Shown here: positions 47,711-57,137 of the stretch, one piece after another
Numbering within the stretch: the first letter of the stretch is position 1
Layout of the letters: each line of letters begins with the position of its first letter
Assembly: GCA_019186965.1 (NCBI GenBank)
Contig: JABARV010000021.1
Coordinates: forward strand, 49,076 to 113,075
Reading direction: 5' to 3'
DNA: 64,000 bases
DNA from: Turneriella sp.
GTDB lineage: Bacteria; Spirochaetota; Leptospiria; Turneriellales; Turneriellaceae
Made by a program: the position numbers and the translations under genes
Notes under the pieces: generated by a model
What the model was told of the DNA's origin: nothing
What the model saw: only the letters and a program-made list of their open reading frames with translations
Database searches by the model: none

Positions 47711-48244
47711 TTAAGCCGGCATGGGAGATTTTTTTATACCAAAGATTTTTTTGGGTAAAATTGCCAATGCACGAAAAAGAATCATACCCAAAATTATTCC
47801 CGCAATAACATACCCCAAAGCTTCAAGGGTAAAAGGAAGCGCAGGTTGAAACTGTACGCTTTTTGCGAGCGTCCAATCGGCATGGCGTAGAAAAATAAAT
47901 GGCCGTGAAAACGCTCCCGCATTTTTAATCGCAGTAAATGCAGCTTTAAGACTTTCAAAACGCTTGAGCTGCGCTTCGTGGATTTCTCCTGACTTTGTTG
48001 CTGCTTGGCTGTTAGAGGCGGTAAGGTCTTTAATAAATTGTGGAACGGTCATACCCAATTCGTTCGCCTTCGTCTCGATAAGCTTTACCGATTTTTCTGC
48101 TTCGGCAGTAGCTCCCGAGAGCACATTCAAATACAGGTTCATATACTGTGGGCCTTGGCTAATAAAGAGGGCTATAAAAAAAACGAAAATACGCTCTGCC
48201 AAAGAGCCAAAAAATCCACCTATATATTTTTTAATAGAGTCCAT
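47711..48244 (-). CDS. DUF2937-family membrane protein
   Basis: 177 residues, with a helix near the N-terminus (IFVFFIALFISQGPQYMNLYL), a helical extracytoplasmic part and a second helix near residue 150 (LGYVIAGIILGMILF). Resembles DUF2937, an unknown function family. AAGGA lies 8 bp before the ATG. Confidence 0.65.
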   Translation of the reverse strand: MDSIKKYIGGFFGSLAERIFVFFIALFISQGPQYMNLYLNVLSGATAEAEKSVKLIETKANELGMTVPQFIKDLTASNSQAATKSGEIHEAQLKRFESLKAAFTAIKNAGAFSRPFIFLRHADWTLAKSVQFQPALPFTLEALGYVIAGIILGMILFRALAILPKKIFGIKKSPMPA

Positions 48245-48358
48245 GCAAATTCCTTAACTTAAAAAAGCAGTATTTTCCATGCCAAAAGGGCGACGTGACC
48301 AGACAACTTTTTTACTTTGGGCTTGGCATACCGACTCCCCACTTACCTCTGGCGCAAA

Positions 48359-48838
48359 ATGAAACCACGTGTTGCAATCATCATGGGCTCCGAATCCGAT
48401 TGGAAAGTAATGGGGCATGCACGCGACGTTCTTATAGAGCTTGGGATAACTATCCATGCAGAAGTTGTTTCAGCACACCGTACGCCAGAAAAAATGTTTA
48501 CCTTTGCAAAAAATGCAAAAGAAAATGGCTACCACATTATAATCGCCGGTGCAGGTGGCGCGGCGCATCTTCCGGGAATGGTTGCATCGCTTACAACCCT
48601 ACCTGTTATCGGTGTACCAGTTAAATCGTCGAACTCTCTCGAGGGATGGGATAGTATTCTTTCAATTTTACAAATGCCATCAGGAATTCCTGTGGCGACC
48701 GTCGCCCTCGACAACGCAAAAAATGCAGGACTACTTGCCGCACAAATTTTAGCCCTCCACGATGGTCAGCTTGCAGAAAAACTAGTTGCGTACCGTGAAG
48801 CTCTTGCTAAAAAAGTGGAATTAAGTAAACTTGACTAG
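48359..48838 (+). CDS. purE: N5-carboxyaminoimidazole ribonucleotide mutase, class I
   Basis: Purine synthesis. 159 residues: GSESDW at the start, SAHRTP near residue 41 and GGAAHLPGM near 70, as in the class I octameric enzyme that works with PurK. PurK is not adjacent. The ATG at 48359 fits the family N-terminus; an earlier in-frame codon is not needed. Confidence 0.93.
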   Translation: MKPRVAIIMGSESDWKVMGHARDVLIELGITIHAEVVSAHRTPEKMFTFAKNAKENGYHIIIAGAGGAAHLPGMVASLTTLPVIGVPVKSSNSLEGWDSILSILQMPSGIPVATVALDNAKNAGLLAAQILALHDGQLAEKLVAYREALAKKVELSKLD

Positions 48839-48853
48839 CATAAAAGCATTAAG

Positions 48854-49576
48854 TTACATCGACTCAGATCCACATTTAAGCCGCACGCCACTTTTAGTAT
48901 GCACAGTCTCTATCGACCAAATAATAAGGCAGCCTCCTTGTTTTGTACGCCCCCCGCATTCTTGGATAACTTCGTTTTGTTCTTTGAAAGACGCGTATGT
49001 TAGCGACTTAAAAAAGGGAGTACACCGTTTACAAATCTCGAACGCAATTTCGCTGTCGTGGAACGGAAGGTTGGCTACCATTGCGCCTGTATCTATAGAG
49101 CCGTATCCTTCGACGGTCACGCCCTCTTTGAATTTTTGCTTCCAGTGGTACGGTCCTTTTTTTGCTGGATTATCGTACCTACGCGTTTCGGCGCCTTCTG
49201 GTGTAAGTTGTTTGCGGGCGTAATCGAGCACGGTGCGGCAACCTGCTTGGGGAAGAGGCAGAAGGCTTAACGCGGTTGTGGAAACAAATCCCGTTTTGTT
49301 GTTAAATGTCGCCTTTAGCCACGTATGCTTTTTTTCGTCGTGTTCCGCACCCGTATCATTTGCCGGAATTACTTCTACAGAAGAACCAAATGGAATTTGC
49401 ATAAGAATATTTCCTGTTTCGTTAGCGTCTTCGCGTAGCGTGGTGGATGGCTCTGTCCTTACATACATTTTTTGTATTTGTGGTGCTTTTGTCTGCGCAG
49501 TACCTTCTTTTTTGCATGCAAAGAAGTTTAAGGAAACTACGCCTAAAAATAGCATAGAAAAATATACCAGCCTCAT
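48854..49576 (-). CDS. SH3-like domain lipoprotein
   Basis: 240 residues; lipobox LNFFAC (Cys near 19). An SH3b-like domain follows (MYVRTEPSTTLREDANETGN, SVEVIPAN, WLKATFNNKTGFV), then a Cys-containing C-terminal domain. Probably an envelope protein that binds peptidoglycan or other wall parts. TTGACC lies 35 bp before the ATG at 49576. Confidence 0.75.
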   Translation of the reverse strand: MRLVYFSMLFLGVVSLNFFACKKEGTAQTKAPQIQKMYVRTEPSTTLREDANETGNILMQIPFGSSVEVIPANDTGAEHDEKKHTWLKATFNNKTGFVSTTALSLLPLPQAGCRTVLDYARKQLTPEGAETRRYDNPAKKGPYHWKQKFKEGVTVEGYGSIDTGAMVANLPFHDSEIAFEICKRCTPFFKSLTYASFKEQNEVIQECGGRTKQGGCLIIWSIETVHTKSGVRLKCGSESM

Positions 49577-49663
49577 ACTGCGCAAAGCAAAAGCGCTAAA
49601 GTGTAGGTCAAGACAAAAGGGTTTGTTTTCTGGCCAGCATAACGGCAAATTCAATAGAGCATT

Positions 49664-49669
49664 TACAGA
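49664..49669 (+). promoter_or_regulatory. -35-like TTTACA of the patatin gene
   Basis: 33 bp before the GTG at 49697; TTAAAG follows at 17-bp spacing and could be -10 or a ribosome site. Confidence 0.4.
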
Positions 49670-49696
49670 GCACCCAATTTTTAGTTAAAGGAATTC

Positions 49697-50587
49697 GTGG
49701 GTAAAATAGCACTCAATCTCGGAGGAGGCGCTGCACGAGGATTTGCACACGTTGGCGTTATACGTGCACTTGTTGAAAACGACATCCGCATTTCGCATAT
49801 TGTAGGAATTTCAATGGGCGCCATTGTTGGCTCAATGTATGCGGTAATGCCCGATATCGAGTTTTTGCATAAACGTATGCTTAGCTTTGTCAATTTTCAA
49901 CAATTTACAGATTCCCTTATAGGGACTTGGACGAACACGCAGGAAAGCGAAGCAAAAGGGATTGTACACCGTGCTCAAAAAATTGTCACAAGTACAAATA
50001 TTTTAAGGCGGATGTTTACCGCGTCGGGAGTGCTTACCACCGAAGGAGTGCATTCTGTTTTAGACGCCTTCATTGCTGATGTATCAATCGAATCAACCGA
50101 AATACCGTTTGTTACCGCCGCCGTCAATATCCGTAACGGAAAACTTCGGGTCTTTCAAGGAAAAGACCGATTGCGCAGCGCTGTTGTTGCTTCAGCTTCT
50201 ATGCCGCTTATCTTTCCGCCAGAAAAAGTTGATAACGACTATTTTGTCGATGGCGGTGTTTTAGATAAATTGGGAATTGAAGCGGCGGCTGCAATTGGGA
50301 TAGAGCGCCCCATTGTCGTTGACGTTTCCGACGAAAAACTTGCCGATAATTTACCGCGTAGCGGTTTTGACGTTATTTTAAAAACCGAAGAAATCGCCTC
50401 TGAACACCGTCGGATGCTACAACTCGAACGCGCCAGTCTTGTCCTACGCCCCATCCGTGGAAATTTTCATTGGGCAGATTACAGCGCTATTGAAGAGTTT
50501 ATTGAAATGGGCTACGAGTGCGCCAGCGAAAATATGCGCACCATTAAACGGATTGCAAATAACCGACGGCTTTTCGGCTTTATTTAA
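49697..50587 (+). CDS. patatin-like phospholipase (RssA-like)
   Basis: 296 residues. Oxyanion motif LGGGAARGFAHVGV near residue 8, nucleophile Ser in GISMGA near 38 and catalytic Asp in VDGGVLDKLG near 185. Acts on phospholipid or acyl esters, probably in the cytoplasm or at the membrane, since no signal peptide is seen. GTG start. A terminator hairpin follows. Confidence 0.9.
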   Translation: MGKIALNLGGGAARGFAHVGVIRALVENDIRISHIVGISMGAIVGSMYAVMPDIEFLHKRMLSFVNFQQFTDSLIGTWTNTQESEAKGIVHRAQKIVTSTNILRRMFTASGVLTTEGVHSVLDAFIADVSIESTEIPFVTAAVNIRNGKLRVFQGKDRLRSAVVASASMPLIFPPEKVDNDYFVDGGVLDKLGIEAAAAIGIERPIVVDVSDEKLADNLPRSGFDVILKTEEIASEHRRMLQLERASLVLRPIRGNFHWADYSAIEEFIEMGYECASENMRTIKRIANNRRLFGFI

Positions 50588-50640
50588 AAACTCTATTTGT
50601 GCTTACCAAATTTGGTAGATCTTCCGTCGCACACGCTACA

Positions 50641-50676
50641 AGGGGAACCTTCTGGAGCAAAAGGCTCCCCCTTTTT
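50641..50676 (+). terminator. rho-independent terminator of the patatin gene
   Basis: AGGGGAACCTT pairs with AAGGCTCCCC(T) with one G:T pair and a 9-nt loop, followed by CTTTTTATT. Confidence 0.8.
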
Positions 50677-50677
50677 A

Positions 50678-52171
50678 TTAAAAAATATGGTTGAAGTTAA
50701 TAAAGAGGTTTGAGTCCTCTTTACTCATTGCGTAATCCACCATAATAATCGTCGCTTGGTTCCATGCAATACGCAAGCCCATGCCATACGCATAACGCCA
50801 CTGGCTTTTGGAAATATCTTTGGGTTGGTCGAACACGCTACCAATATCAAAAAAAGGCACTAGAATTGGTGCGAAGTTTTGCCCAAACACAGTGAAGTCA
50901 AACGTCGTCCAACGTAGCTCCAAATTGGCGATAGCGATGTTATTTGCAACAAAGCGGTTGTCTTTGTAACCCCGTAGCGAACGCAAACCACCTAAAGCGC
51001 CCAAATAACCCCGTTCTGTACTCGAATACTGGTTCATGGCATAAAAAGGTACATCCCCCACCGATTGCGCGTACACACCACGACCTGCAATGACAAGGTC
51101 TACGAGCTTAGGGAACGGGCTATAAAACACACGCTCAGAAAGGGTGTAGCGTGCAAAGTTCGTCGCCGCTCCCAGTGCTTGGTTAGAGACCTCGGCGATG
51201 GCTTCAAAGAGCTGGCCGTTGTTCGGGTCTGGTTCGTAATCGCGCGTGTCGATGGCAACACCCGCACGTGCGGTATTGTACCAACCGCCGTTACGACCGA
51301 CAAGAAGGCCTGCGTTTTGGTACTGTGTCAAAAGTGTAGCGTTGTTAATTGCGTCGCCGCCGTCTGCTTTAACTTTAGTGCCGGCTAAATCCCATATAGA
51401 ATACCTGCTAATTTGCATACCAATTTGAGGTCGCACAATGCCACCAAAAAGATCGCGTTCGAGCATCACGTTGAACGTGGGTTTTTCGTACGAATAATGG
51501 TTGTATGCGGCGTTTGTCTTATTGGTTGAACTATCAATTTTACGCAATTCGTCGTTAAAGTCGGAGTACTTACTGTATTGAGTACCCGATGGACCGGTTA
51601 ATGCATTCATGCTGCGCGAACCGTTACCGAAAAAATTTGCCCATGTATTTTTTTCAAAGACAAAATTCGTGCGTAAGCGGAAAAGAGAGTTCAAAAGGTA
51701 TGGTGCATCCCAGTTCAGCTCGTGGTATTGATAACCCAACGTTGTTTGAAAGAACTGTGCGTATACTTGGGTACGGTACGGTGTTCTGCGGAAAAGTGGG
51801 TTATCTTTTTCGCCATTATAAAAATAGAAAAGTCGGACACCGTATCCAATTCCGGTATTGGGGTCAAAGTTAACGAGGGGAAGCCCCGTTACGTACCCAC
51901 CTGCTTTTTTCTTGGCGAGATTCGCCTCGCTGGGTTCTGGCTTTCTTTGGATGGCTTCCAGTAGCTCATCGGAGAGGCCGTATTTTTTGGCAGCCTCAGC
52001 TTCTTTTGCCTTTGCATCGTCTACCGGTGCGGCGGCTATTTTTTGTTCAGATTCGGTTGTTACTTCTTTTACAGGCGCTTTTTTAGGTGCTGCTTTTCGC
52101 GGCGCTGCACTTAAAGCAAAGCTGAGTAAAAAAAATAACAATCCGTTAAAAATCCAATATAGTTGTTTCAT
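50678..52171 (-). CDS. Omp85/BamA-like outer membrane protein
   Basis: 497 residues from the ATG at 52171, which has GGAGGA 7 bp upstream and starts a signal peptide (FFLLSFALSAAP). A charged Lys/Glu/Ala segment (to about 95) replaces POTRA domains; then a 16-strand-type barrel with the conserved loop-6 motif SLRGYKDNRF and a C-terminal Phe (NHIF). It resembles the surface-antigen (D15) branch without POTRA domains. Function, export or lipid transfer, unknown. Confidence 0.85.
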   Translation of the reverse strand: MKQLYWIFNGLLFFLLSFALSAAPRKAAPKKAPVKEVTTESEQKIAAAPVDDAKAKEAEAAKKYGLSDELLEAIQRKPEPSEANLAKKKAGGYVTGLPLVNFDPNTGIGYGVRLFYFYNGEKDNPLFRRTPYRTQVYAQFFQTTLGYQYHELNWDAPYLLNSLFRLRTNFVFEKNTWANFFGNGSRSMNALTGPSGTQYSKYSDFNDELRKIDSSTNKTNAAYNHYSYEKPTFNVMLERDLFGGIVRPQIGMQISRYSIWDLAGTKVKADGGDAINNATLLTQYQNAGLLVGRNGGWYNTARAGVAIDTRDYEPDPNNGQLFEAIAEVSNQALGAATNFARYTLSERVFYSPFPKLVDLVIAGRGVYAQSVGDVPFYAMNQYSSTERGYLGALGGLRSLRGYKDNRFVANNIAIANLELRWTTFDFTVFGQNFAPILVPFFDIGSVFDQPKDISKSQWRYAYGMGLRIAWNQATIIMVDYAMSKEDSNLFINFNHIF

Positions 52172-52365
52172 TAAAATTCCTCCCAAAGTCGCATGATAAG
52201 TGGAAAGACGGCTGCCATTCAATGGGTGTTTCGTCAACAAGATAAGAATTTTTTTGAATCTAAGGCATGGGCGGCTATGCCATAGTTACTATTTTTGTGG
52301 ACGCATTGTAGGGTCATAAAATAATACCTAATCTCGTCGAGCTGAAAAGTATCTAAGGTAAACCA

Positions 52366-53619
52366 ATGCACAAAGAACCCTCTCCTGAAAAAAAACAATT
52401 ATTGAAAGATTACGGCTACCATTTTGGCCAAATGAGGGTAAGGACAATGGGGCACATTGGCCTCGATATATTTGAAACCAAAAGAGAGGGCTGCCGTTCA
52501 ACAGATATCGATGGCCGTGAAGTTCTGGATGCTCTTTCGGTGCAGGGAGTCTTCAATTTAGGGCGCAGGCATCCTAAAATTGTAGATGCTCTAAAAAAAG
52601 GCTTGGAGTATCTCGACATGGGTAATAATTTTTTCATGTCAAAAGAAAAGCTCAACTTTGTCAAAAAATTAACAGGTACTACGCCGGGAAATATTAACTG
52701 CGCTTTTTTAAATTCAACGGGTTCAGAATCGGTTGATCTTGCAATAAAAATTGCTCGTGGGTATACCAGTAGGCCCGGTATCATTTCAGCGAATGAATGC
52801 TACCATGGAATAACAGGCTTTGCGTTATCGACAAACGGTAACGCAGATTACACGAAACCTTTTGAACCACTTATGCCGGGTTTTAGCCGTGTTCCTTATA
52901 GAGATATAGACGCTTTAAAAAAAGCAATCACCCCCGAAACCGCAGCGGTAATATTTGAACCCATGATTAGCGAAGCGGGATTGCTTATTCCCCCTAAAGA
53001 TTATTTTGCGAAAGTAAGAGACATCTGTACCTCGAACGGGACACTGCTCATTATCGACGAAGTGGTCACAGGGCTTGGGCGTACAGGAAAATTTTGGGGT
53101 ATTGAGCACTTTGAGGGCGTTGTTCCCGATATCATGGTTACAGGAAAAGGACTTTCGGCGGGAATGTATCCCATGGCGGCAACCATGTACACAGAAGAAG
53201 TTGCTGAGTTTTTCCTCACCTACCCATTTTGCCACTACTCGAGTACAAGCGGAGCAGACTTGGGATGCGTTGCTGCCTCTGCGATGATTGATATTGTAAA
53301 TAACAAAGAATTTTTAGACGAAGTAAACCGCAAAGGCAAGGTGTTGCGCTCAGGCTACGAACAACTCAAGAAAAAATATCCAAAAACAATTGATAGCTAC
53401 GAACAAATTGGGATGAACACGGTAATCCGCCTTGCAGACGATGCCGGAGGCTTTCGCATGAACAGCTATTTAGCCGACGAAGGCATATTCGTTTTGCTTT
53501 CTACAAACAATACCTCTGTGATTCGTATCCAACCGCCTTTAATTATCGAAGACGCGGATCTACAAATTATCTTGGAAGCTTTGGATAAAGCGCTCTTTAG
53601 GTTTGAAAGTAATCTATAA
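52366..53619 (+). CDS. class III aminotransferase (PLP-dependent)
   Basis: 417 residues. The PLP Lys is in VTGKGLSAGMYPMAA (near 266), preceded by IIDEVVTGLGRTGKFWGIEHF; NSTGSESVDLAIKIAR binds the cofactor. Related to acetylornithine/4-aminobutyrate/beta-alanine aminotransferases; substrate unknown. Starts a three-gene cassette with an SCP2 protein and a permease, all with good Shine-Dalgarno sequences. Confidence 0.9.
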   Translation: MHKEPSPEKKQLLKDYGYHFGQMRVRTMGHIGLDIFETKREGCRSTDIDGREVLDALSVQGVFNLGRRHPKIVDALKKGLEYLDMGNNFFMSKEKLNFVKKLTGTTPGNINCAFLNSTGSESVDLAIKIARGYTSRPGIISANECYHGITGFALSTNGNADYTKPFEPLMPGFSRVPYRDIDALKKAITPETAAVIFEPMISEAGLLIPPKDYFAKVRDICTSNGTLLIIDEVVTGLGRTGKFWGIEHFEGVVPDIMVTGKGLSAGMYPMAATMYTEEVAEFFLTYPFCHYSSTSGADLGCVAASAMIDIVNNKEFLDEVNRKGKVLRSGYEQLKKKYPKTIDSYEQIGMNTVIRLADDAGGFRMNSYLADEGIFVLLSTNNTSVIRIQPPLIIEDADLQIILEALDKALFRFESNL

Positions 53620-53633
53620 AAAAGGAGAATTTT

Positions 53634-53993
53634 ATGGTAACAATCGACGAAGTATTAGCTGCTGCTACGGATTTCAAAGATAAAATGAATGCAAACCCTA
53701 AAATCCAAAAACTGCTAAAGATATGGAATCCCCTAATCCATTTCACAACAGCCGACTCTGGTATAAAGACAACTGTGAATATAAAAGGCGGCATTGTAGA
53801 AGAGGTTAAAGCGGGTAATAACGGAGACCCCGATCTTGTCATCAGTTTTCCTACTGCGCTTGAACTTCGCGACATGCTACTGGGAAAACTTAACCCGACA
53901 GCAATGTACCTAAGCGGGGATATCCGTGTTAAGGGCCACCAAGCAGACGTAATTAAATTAGATGCAATTACAATGATTCTTTGGCCAGAATAA
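53634..53993 (+). CDS. SCP2 sterol-binding domain protein
   Basis: 119 residues, essentially a single SCP2 domain (IHFTTADSGIKTTVNIKGG, DPDLVISFPTALELRDML and AMYLSGDIRVKG). Such domains bind lipids or fatty acyl groups. GGAG precedes the ATG by 6 bp; 14 bp after the aminotransferase. Confidence 0.82.
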   Translation: MVTIDEVLAAATDFKDKMNANPKIQKLLKIWNPLIHFTTADSGIKTTVNIKGGIVEEVKAGNNGDPDLVISFPTALELRDMLLGKLNPTAMYLSGDIRVKGHQADVIKLDAITMILWPE

Positions 53994-54002
53994 GGAGCAA
54001 AA

Positions 54003-55370
54003 ATGGCAGACTTTAAAAAAACTCTTCGCACCCATTCCATTGCATTTACAGGGGCTGGTTTTGCCTTTGCATCGCTTTCTATAGTCGCGGAAGTTCAGGT
54101 CGCTTCTTTTCTGCCCGGCAATACGGGATGGATTGCAGTTCTTTCCGCCTGTGTTGTATGCCTTTTAGCATCTACTTGCTTTGCGGAGCTTTCCGCAATG
54201 TTCCCTACCTCTGCGGGGGTAAGGGTGTATTTTCAAAAAGCATTTGGGGAAAAGCTGGCGATTATACTTTCGGGCACATATATCTTTATTATTATTATTG
54301 CATCGGGCGCAGAGGCTTACGTTTTCGGTAGCGTTTTTCAAGCTTTAATGCCAGCTGGCCCACCCGTCTGGTTTTGGATGGTTTCGGCGTTTGCGCTTGT
54401 TGGGTACCTTAATTATCGGGGGATAGAAATTTCGTCGGGTACTCAGGATTTTCTGGGAGCTGTGATGTTTCTCTTACTTATTACTTTAAGCATAACAGCT
54501 ATTTCAAAATTTGGGATGCGGTTTGAAAATTGGTATAACCCTTTTGCAGGTGCCAACGCGACAGAAAATTTTATCGCGGCGATAGGAGTTGCTATTTTTC
54601 TTTTTGCTGGTTTTGAATGGGTTACAGCCCTTTCAGAAGAAACGCGAAAACCGGAGGTAATTCCCAGGGGAATGGTGGGGTCACTGTTGATTTTGGGGAG
54701 CGTTTACGCACTCCTAAATATTGCGCTTGTGAGCACAGTACCTTTAGATGTTCTTTCTGGTAAAATACCTTGGCACGATGGAGTAAATTACGGCGCCAGG
54801 CCCCATGTAGTTTTTATTAAAGTAATTTTTGGCTCTTATGAAACCGCCGCGCTTTTTGTTGTAGGGGCGTTGAGCTTTCTTGCATCGATGACGTCATTTA
54901 ACGCTGGAATTATGACTACTTCACGGTTTTTGTATGCAATGAGCAGAGATAAAACCATGCCCAAGGTGATAAGTAAAATACACATGGAGTATTTTACTCC
55001 TTATGTATCTGTAATTATTTTGGTTGTTATCGCTATCACCAGTTCGTTGGTTTTATCTGTTACAGGGGGGTTTGACGCTTTTACCTACGCTGTTGCCGGC
55101 AGTGAAGCGTTAGTCTACGTTGTTGCAGCGCTTAGTATTATGCGCCTTAGAAAAATCGCTCCTGAAATTGAAAGGAGTTTTAAAGTAGCATTCCACCCTT
55201 TTAGCACAATTTTTATTGCTGTGGCTTTTTGTTTATTACTTTTGATGGTTTTTGTATCTACAGAGTTTGCCGCCAAACTGGGACTTGCTATTTTGGTTAC
55301 GCTATTTGTTTTAATGGCCGTCCACACGTATGTAGTAATACCGCGCCTAAGAGCAAAGAAAACAAACTAA
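54003..55370 (+). CDS. APC-family permease
   Basis: 455 residues, about 12 transmembrane helices, with an N-terminal SLSIVAEVQVASFLPG and helix-6-type FLFAGFEWVTALSEETRKPEVIPRG typical of amino acid or polyamine permeases. AAGGAG lies 6 bp before the ATG. With the aminotransferase it suggests uptake and deamination of an amino compound. Confidence 0.87.
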   Translation: MADFKKTLRTHSIAFTGAGFAFASLSIVAEVQVASFLPGNTGWIAVLSACVVCLLASTCFAELSAMFPTSAGVRVYFQKAFGEKLAIILSGTYIFIIIIASGAEAYVFGSVFQALMPAGPPVWFWMVSAFALVGYLNYRGIEISSGTQDFLGAVMFLLLITLSITAISKFGMRFENWYNPFAGANATENFIAAIGVAIFLFAGFEWVTALSEETRKPEVIPRGMVGSLLILGSVYALLNIALVSTVPLDVLSGKIPWHDGVNYGARPHVVFIKVIFGSYETAALFVVGALSFLASMTSFNAGIMTTSRFLYAMSRDKTMPKVISKIHMEYFTPYVSVIILVVIAITSSLVLSVTGGFDAFTYAVAGSEALVYVVAALSIMRLRKIAPEIERSFKVAFHPFSTIFIAVAFCLLLLMVFVSTEFAAKLGLAILVTLFVLMAVHTYVVIPRLRAKKTN

Positions 55371-55383
55371 CTCCGTGGATTCG

Positions 55384-55396
55384 TTGCCGCACTGTC
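55384..55396 (+). promoter_or_regulatory. TTGCCGCACTGTC motif
   Basis: Bipartite motif before the phosphoesterase gene; matches those before rplU and tRNA-Asn at 10 or more positions. Confidence 0.35.
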
Positions 55397-55424
55397 TCGC
55401 ACTGTGGGAACGACAAAAATTTAC

Positions 55425-56447
55425 ATGCAGATTGTCTACCTCACCGACATCCATGATAATTTTGCAGGAGTATCGAGCGTCCTTAACCGTTGCGAAGCTG
55501 ACCTCTACATACTTTCTGGCGACTTAACGTACCATTGTTTTGGAACAGATGACGCGCTTTTCCGCTTTATTGAATTACAAGAAAAAATTCGCCGCCTTGC
55601 GTTAAATTCCGGCGTACCGCCAAGCGATATACACGCAACGCAGCGCTACGCTGAAAATGCAGTAAAGGGTAAAGAAACGCAAGGGCTTACCGCAGATGAA
55701 GGCAAAGAATATCTTCTTCTTGCAAAAGAAGCACACCAAGAACTTTTACGCAAATACCAAACTTTACACAAAGCTATCGCTGCTACACGCAAAAAATGTT
55801 TTATTATCCCGGGAAACTACGATATAGAACTATCCAACACTGCAGTTGCGGCGTACAATTTACACGAAAAAGCGGAAGTTGTCGGTGCGTTTAAATTTGC
55901 TGGCTACGGTAGCGCTCCCATTTTTACTCCAGGAATTCCTCAAGAGCTTACTGTCGCTTTTGAAGAAAAAGGAATGGGTGTGTCGCTCAAAAGTACACCC
56001 ATGGATTTTATGCTCTCGCAAAAGGCTGATGTCTTCATTTTACATAATCCCCCTTATGGCACGCTCGATAAACTCGCACGTTATGGGCACTGCGGCTCTC
56101 AAGGGTTAAGGGAAGCTGTCGACGTGGTCAATCCACGGTTAGTGCTTTCGGGGCATGTACACGAAAGTTATGGTTTGTTAAAAGTAGGTTCAACGTATTT
56201 TCTTAACACTTCAAATTTTGGTAGCGTCGAAGGTGTAGATGGTCCGGAACCAGGAGGCTATTTTGCGACTCTACAGTTACGTATGGACGAAAGCGGGCAA
56301 AAATTTTTACGTGAAGTTGTTTGGAAGCGCCTTGTCGCAGGGCGTGTCGTCGATTTATGCGAAGTAAGCATCGACAAAAAGCTCCGCGCTAACGAAAAAA
56401 TAATCGATACAAAAGAGTACGAAATCATGGGGAGATTTCTTCTTTAG
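55425..56447 (+). CDS. metallophosphoesterase
   Basis: 340 residues from the ATG at 55425 (an earlier GTG at 55404 is less likely). Calcineurin-like motifs: LTDIHDN, LSGDLTY, PGNYDIE, ILHNPPYG and SGHVHESYG. A helical insertion of about 80 residues (50-130) separates the second and third motifs. Substrate unknown. Followed after 3 bp by the nucleotidyltransferase gene. Confidence 0.87.
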   Translation: MQIVYLTDIHDNFAGVSSVLNRCEADLYILSGDLTYHCFGTDDALFRFIELQEKIRRLALNSGVPPSDIHATQRYAENAVKGKETQGLTADEGKEYLLLAKEAHQELLRKYQTLHKAIAATRKKCFIIPGNYDIELSNTAVAAYNLHEKAEVVGAFKFAGYGSAPIFTPGIPQELTVAFEEKGMGVSLKSTPMDFMLSQKADVFILHNPPYGTLDKLARYGHCGSQGLREAVDVVNPRLVLSGHVHESYGLLKVGSTYFLNTSNFGSVEGVDGPEPGGYFATLQLRMDESGQKFLREVVWKRLVAGRVVDLCEVSIDKKLRANEKIIDTKEYEIMGRFLL

Positions 56448-56450
56448 CGC

Positions 56451-57122
56451 ATGCGCAATCCTTTTCCTGAAAACGAGACGTTTAAAAAGTTTCTTGGTAT
56501 CAAAGATTATTTTCGTAATTTTACAACACAGGAAAACATGATGCGTACGCGTGAGCTATCGCGTGCAGCGCGTCTTATACAGCAGACAGGTGCTTCTATT
56601 TCGTTCGATTTATTGGGTTCGGTTAACTTTGGCATGGCGGTGGAAGCGTCGGACGTGGATATTGTCATGTATATCGAATGCGACCACGAAGAAGAAGCGC
56701 GGTACGATAACACGCCGATGCTACGTATTTACGAGTCTCTTTTTTTTGCGACGATTCTTAAAGAAATTAGCCACAACCCTTTTAAACTACAAATTGTCGA
56801 TTTTATCAATTTACGCCGTTTGGGGCGTGCAATACGCGAACCTGGATTTGATGACGACATAGTTGCGCGTTTTGTTTTTTACCGTACCATATGTAGGGGC
56901 GTCAATAAACTCCCTATACGTAAATACGAACAAGCTATTTCTGGCAATAAAGAACTTTTCCACCGCATTGAAGATTACCTGACAGAGGCGCTCAAAGAAT
57001 TTACACGCTCGTCAAGCCACCGCATGTCTTTTAACAAGTACATGGCGCGGCTGCGCGAACAAGGTGTAAAAATTCCAGCGTCGATGGTTGAAAAAATCCA
57101 TGAGTACTTAGACAAAACATAA
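56451..57122 (+). CDS. nucleotidyltransferase-domain protein
   Basis: 223 residues. The GSVNFGMAVEASDVDIVMY stretch (near 50-68) is the GS...DxD motif of the pol-beta nucleotidyltransferase fold; the third acid may be in LQIVDFIN. The C-terminus is helical and basic. Substrate unknown; placement between a phosphoesterase and a DNA glycosylase hints at nucleotide or nucleic-acid metabolism. Confidence 0.75.
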   Translation: MRNPFPENETFKKFLGIKDYFRNFTTQENMMRTRELSRAARLIQQTGASISFDLLGSVNFGMAVEASDVDIVMYIECDHEEEARYDNTPMLRIYESLFFATILKEISHNPFKLQIVDFINLRRLGRAIREPGFDDDIVARFVFYRTICRGVNKLPIRKYEQAISGNKELFHRIEDYLTEALKEFTRSSSHRMSFNKYMARLREQGVKIPASMVEKIHEYLDKT

Positions 57123-57137
57123 AGGAGGAGCGGTAGC

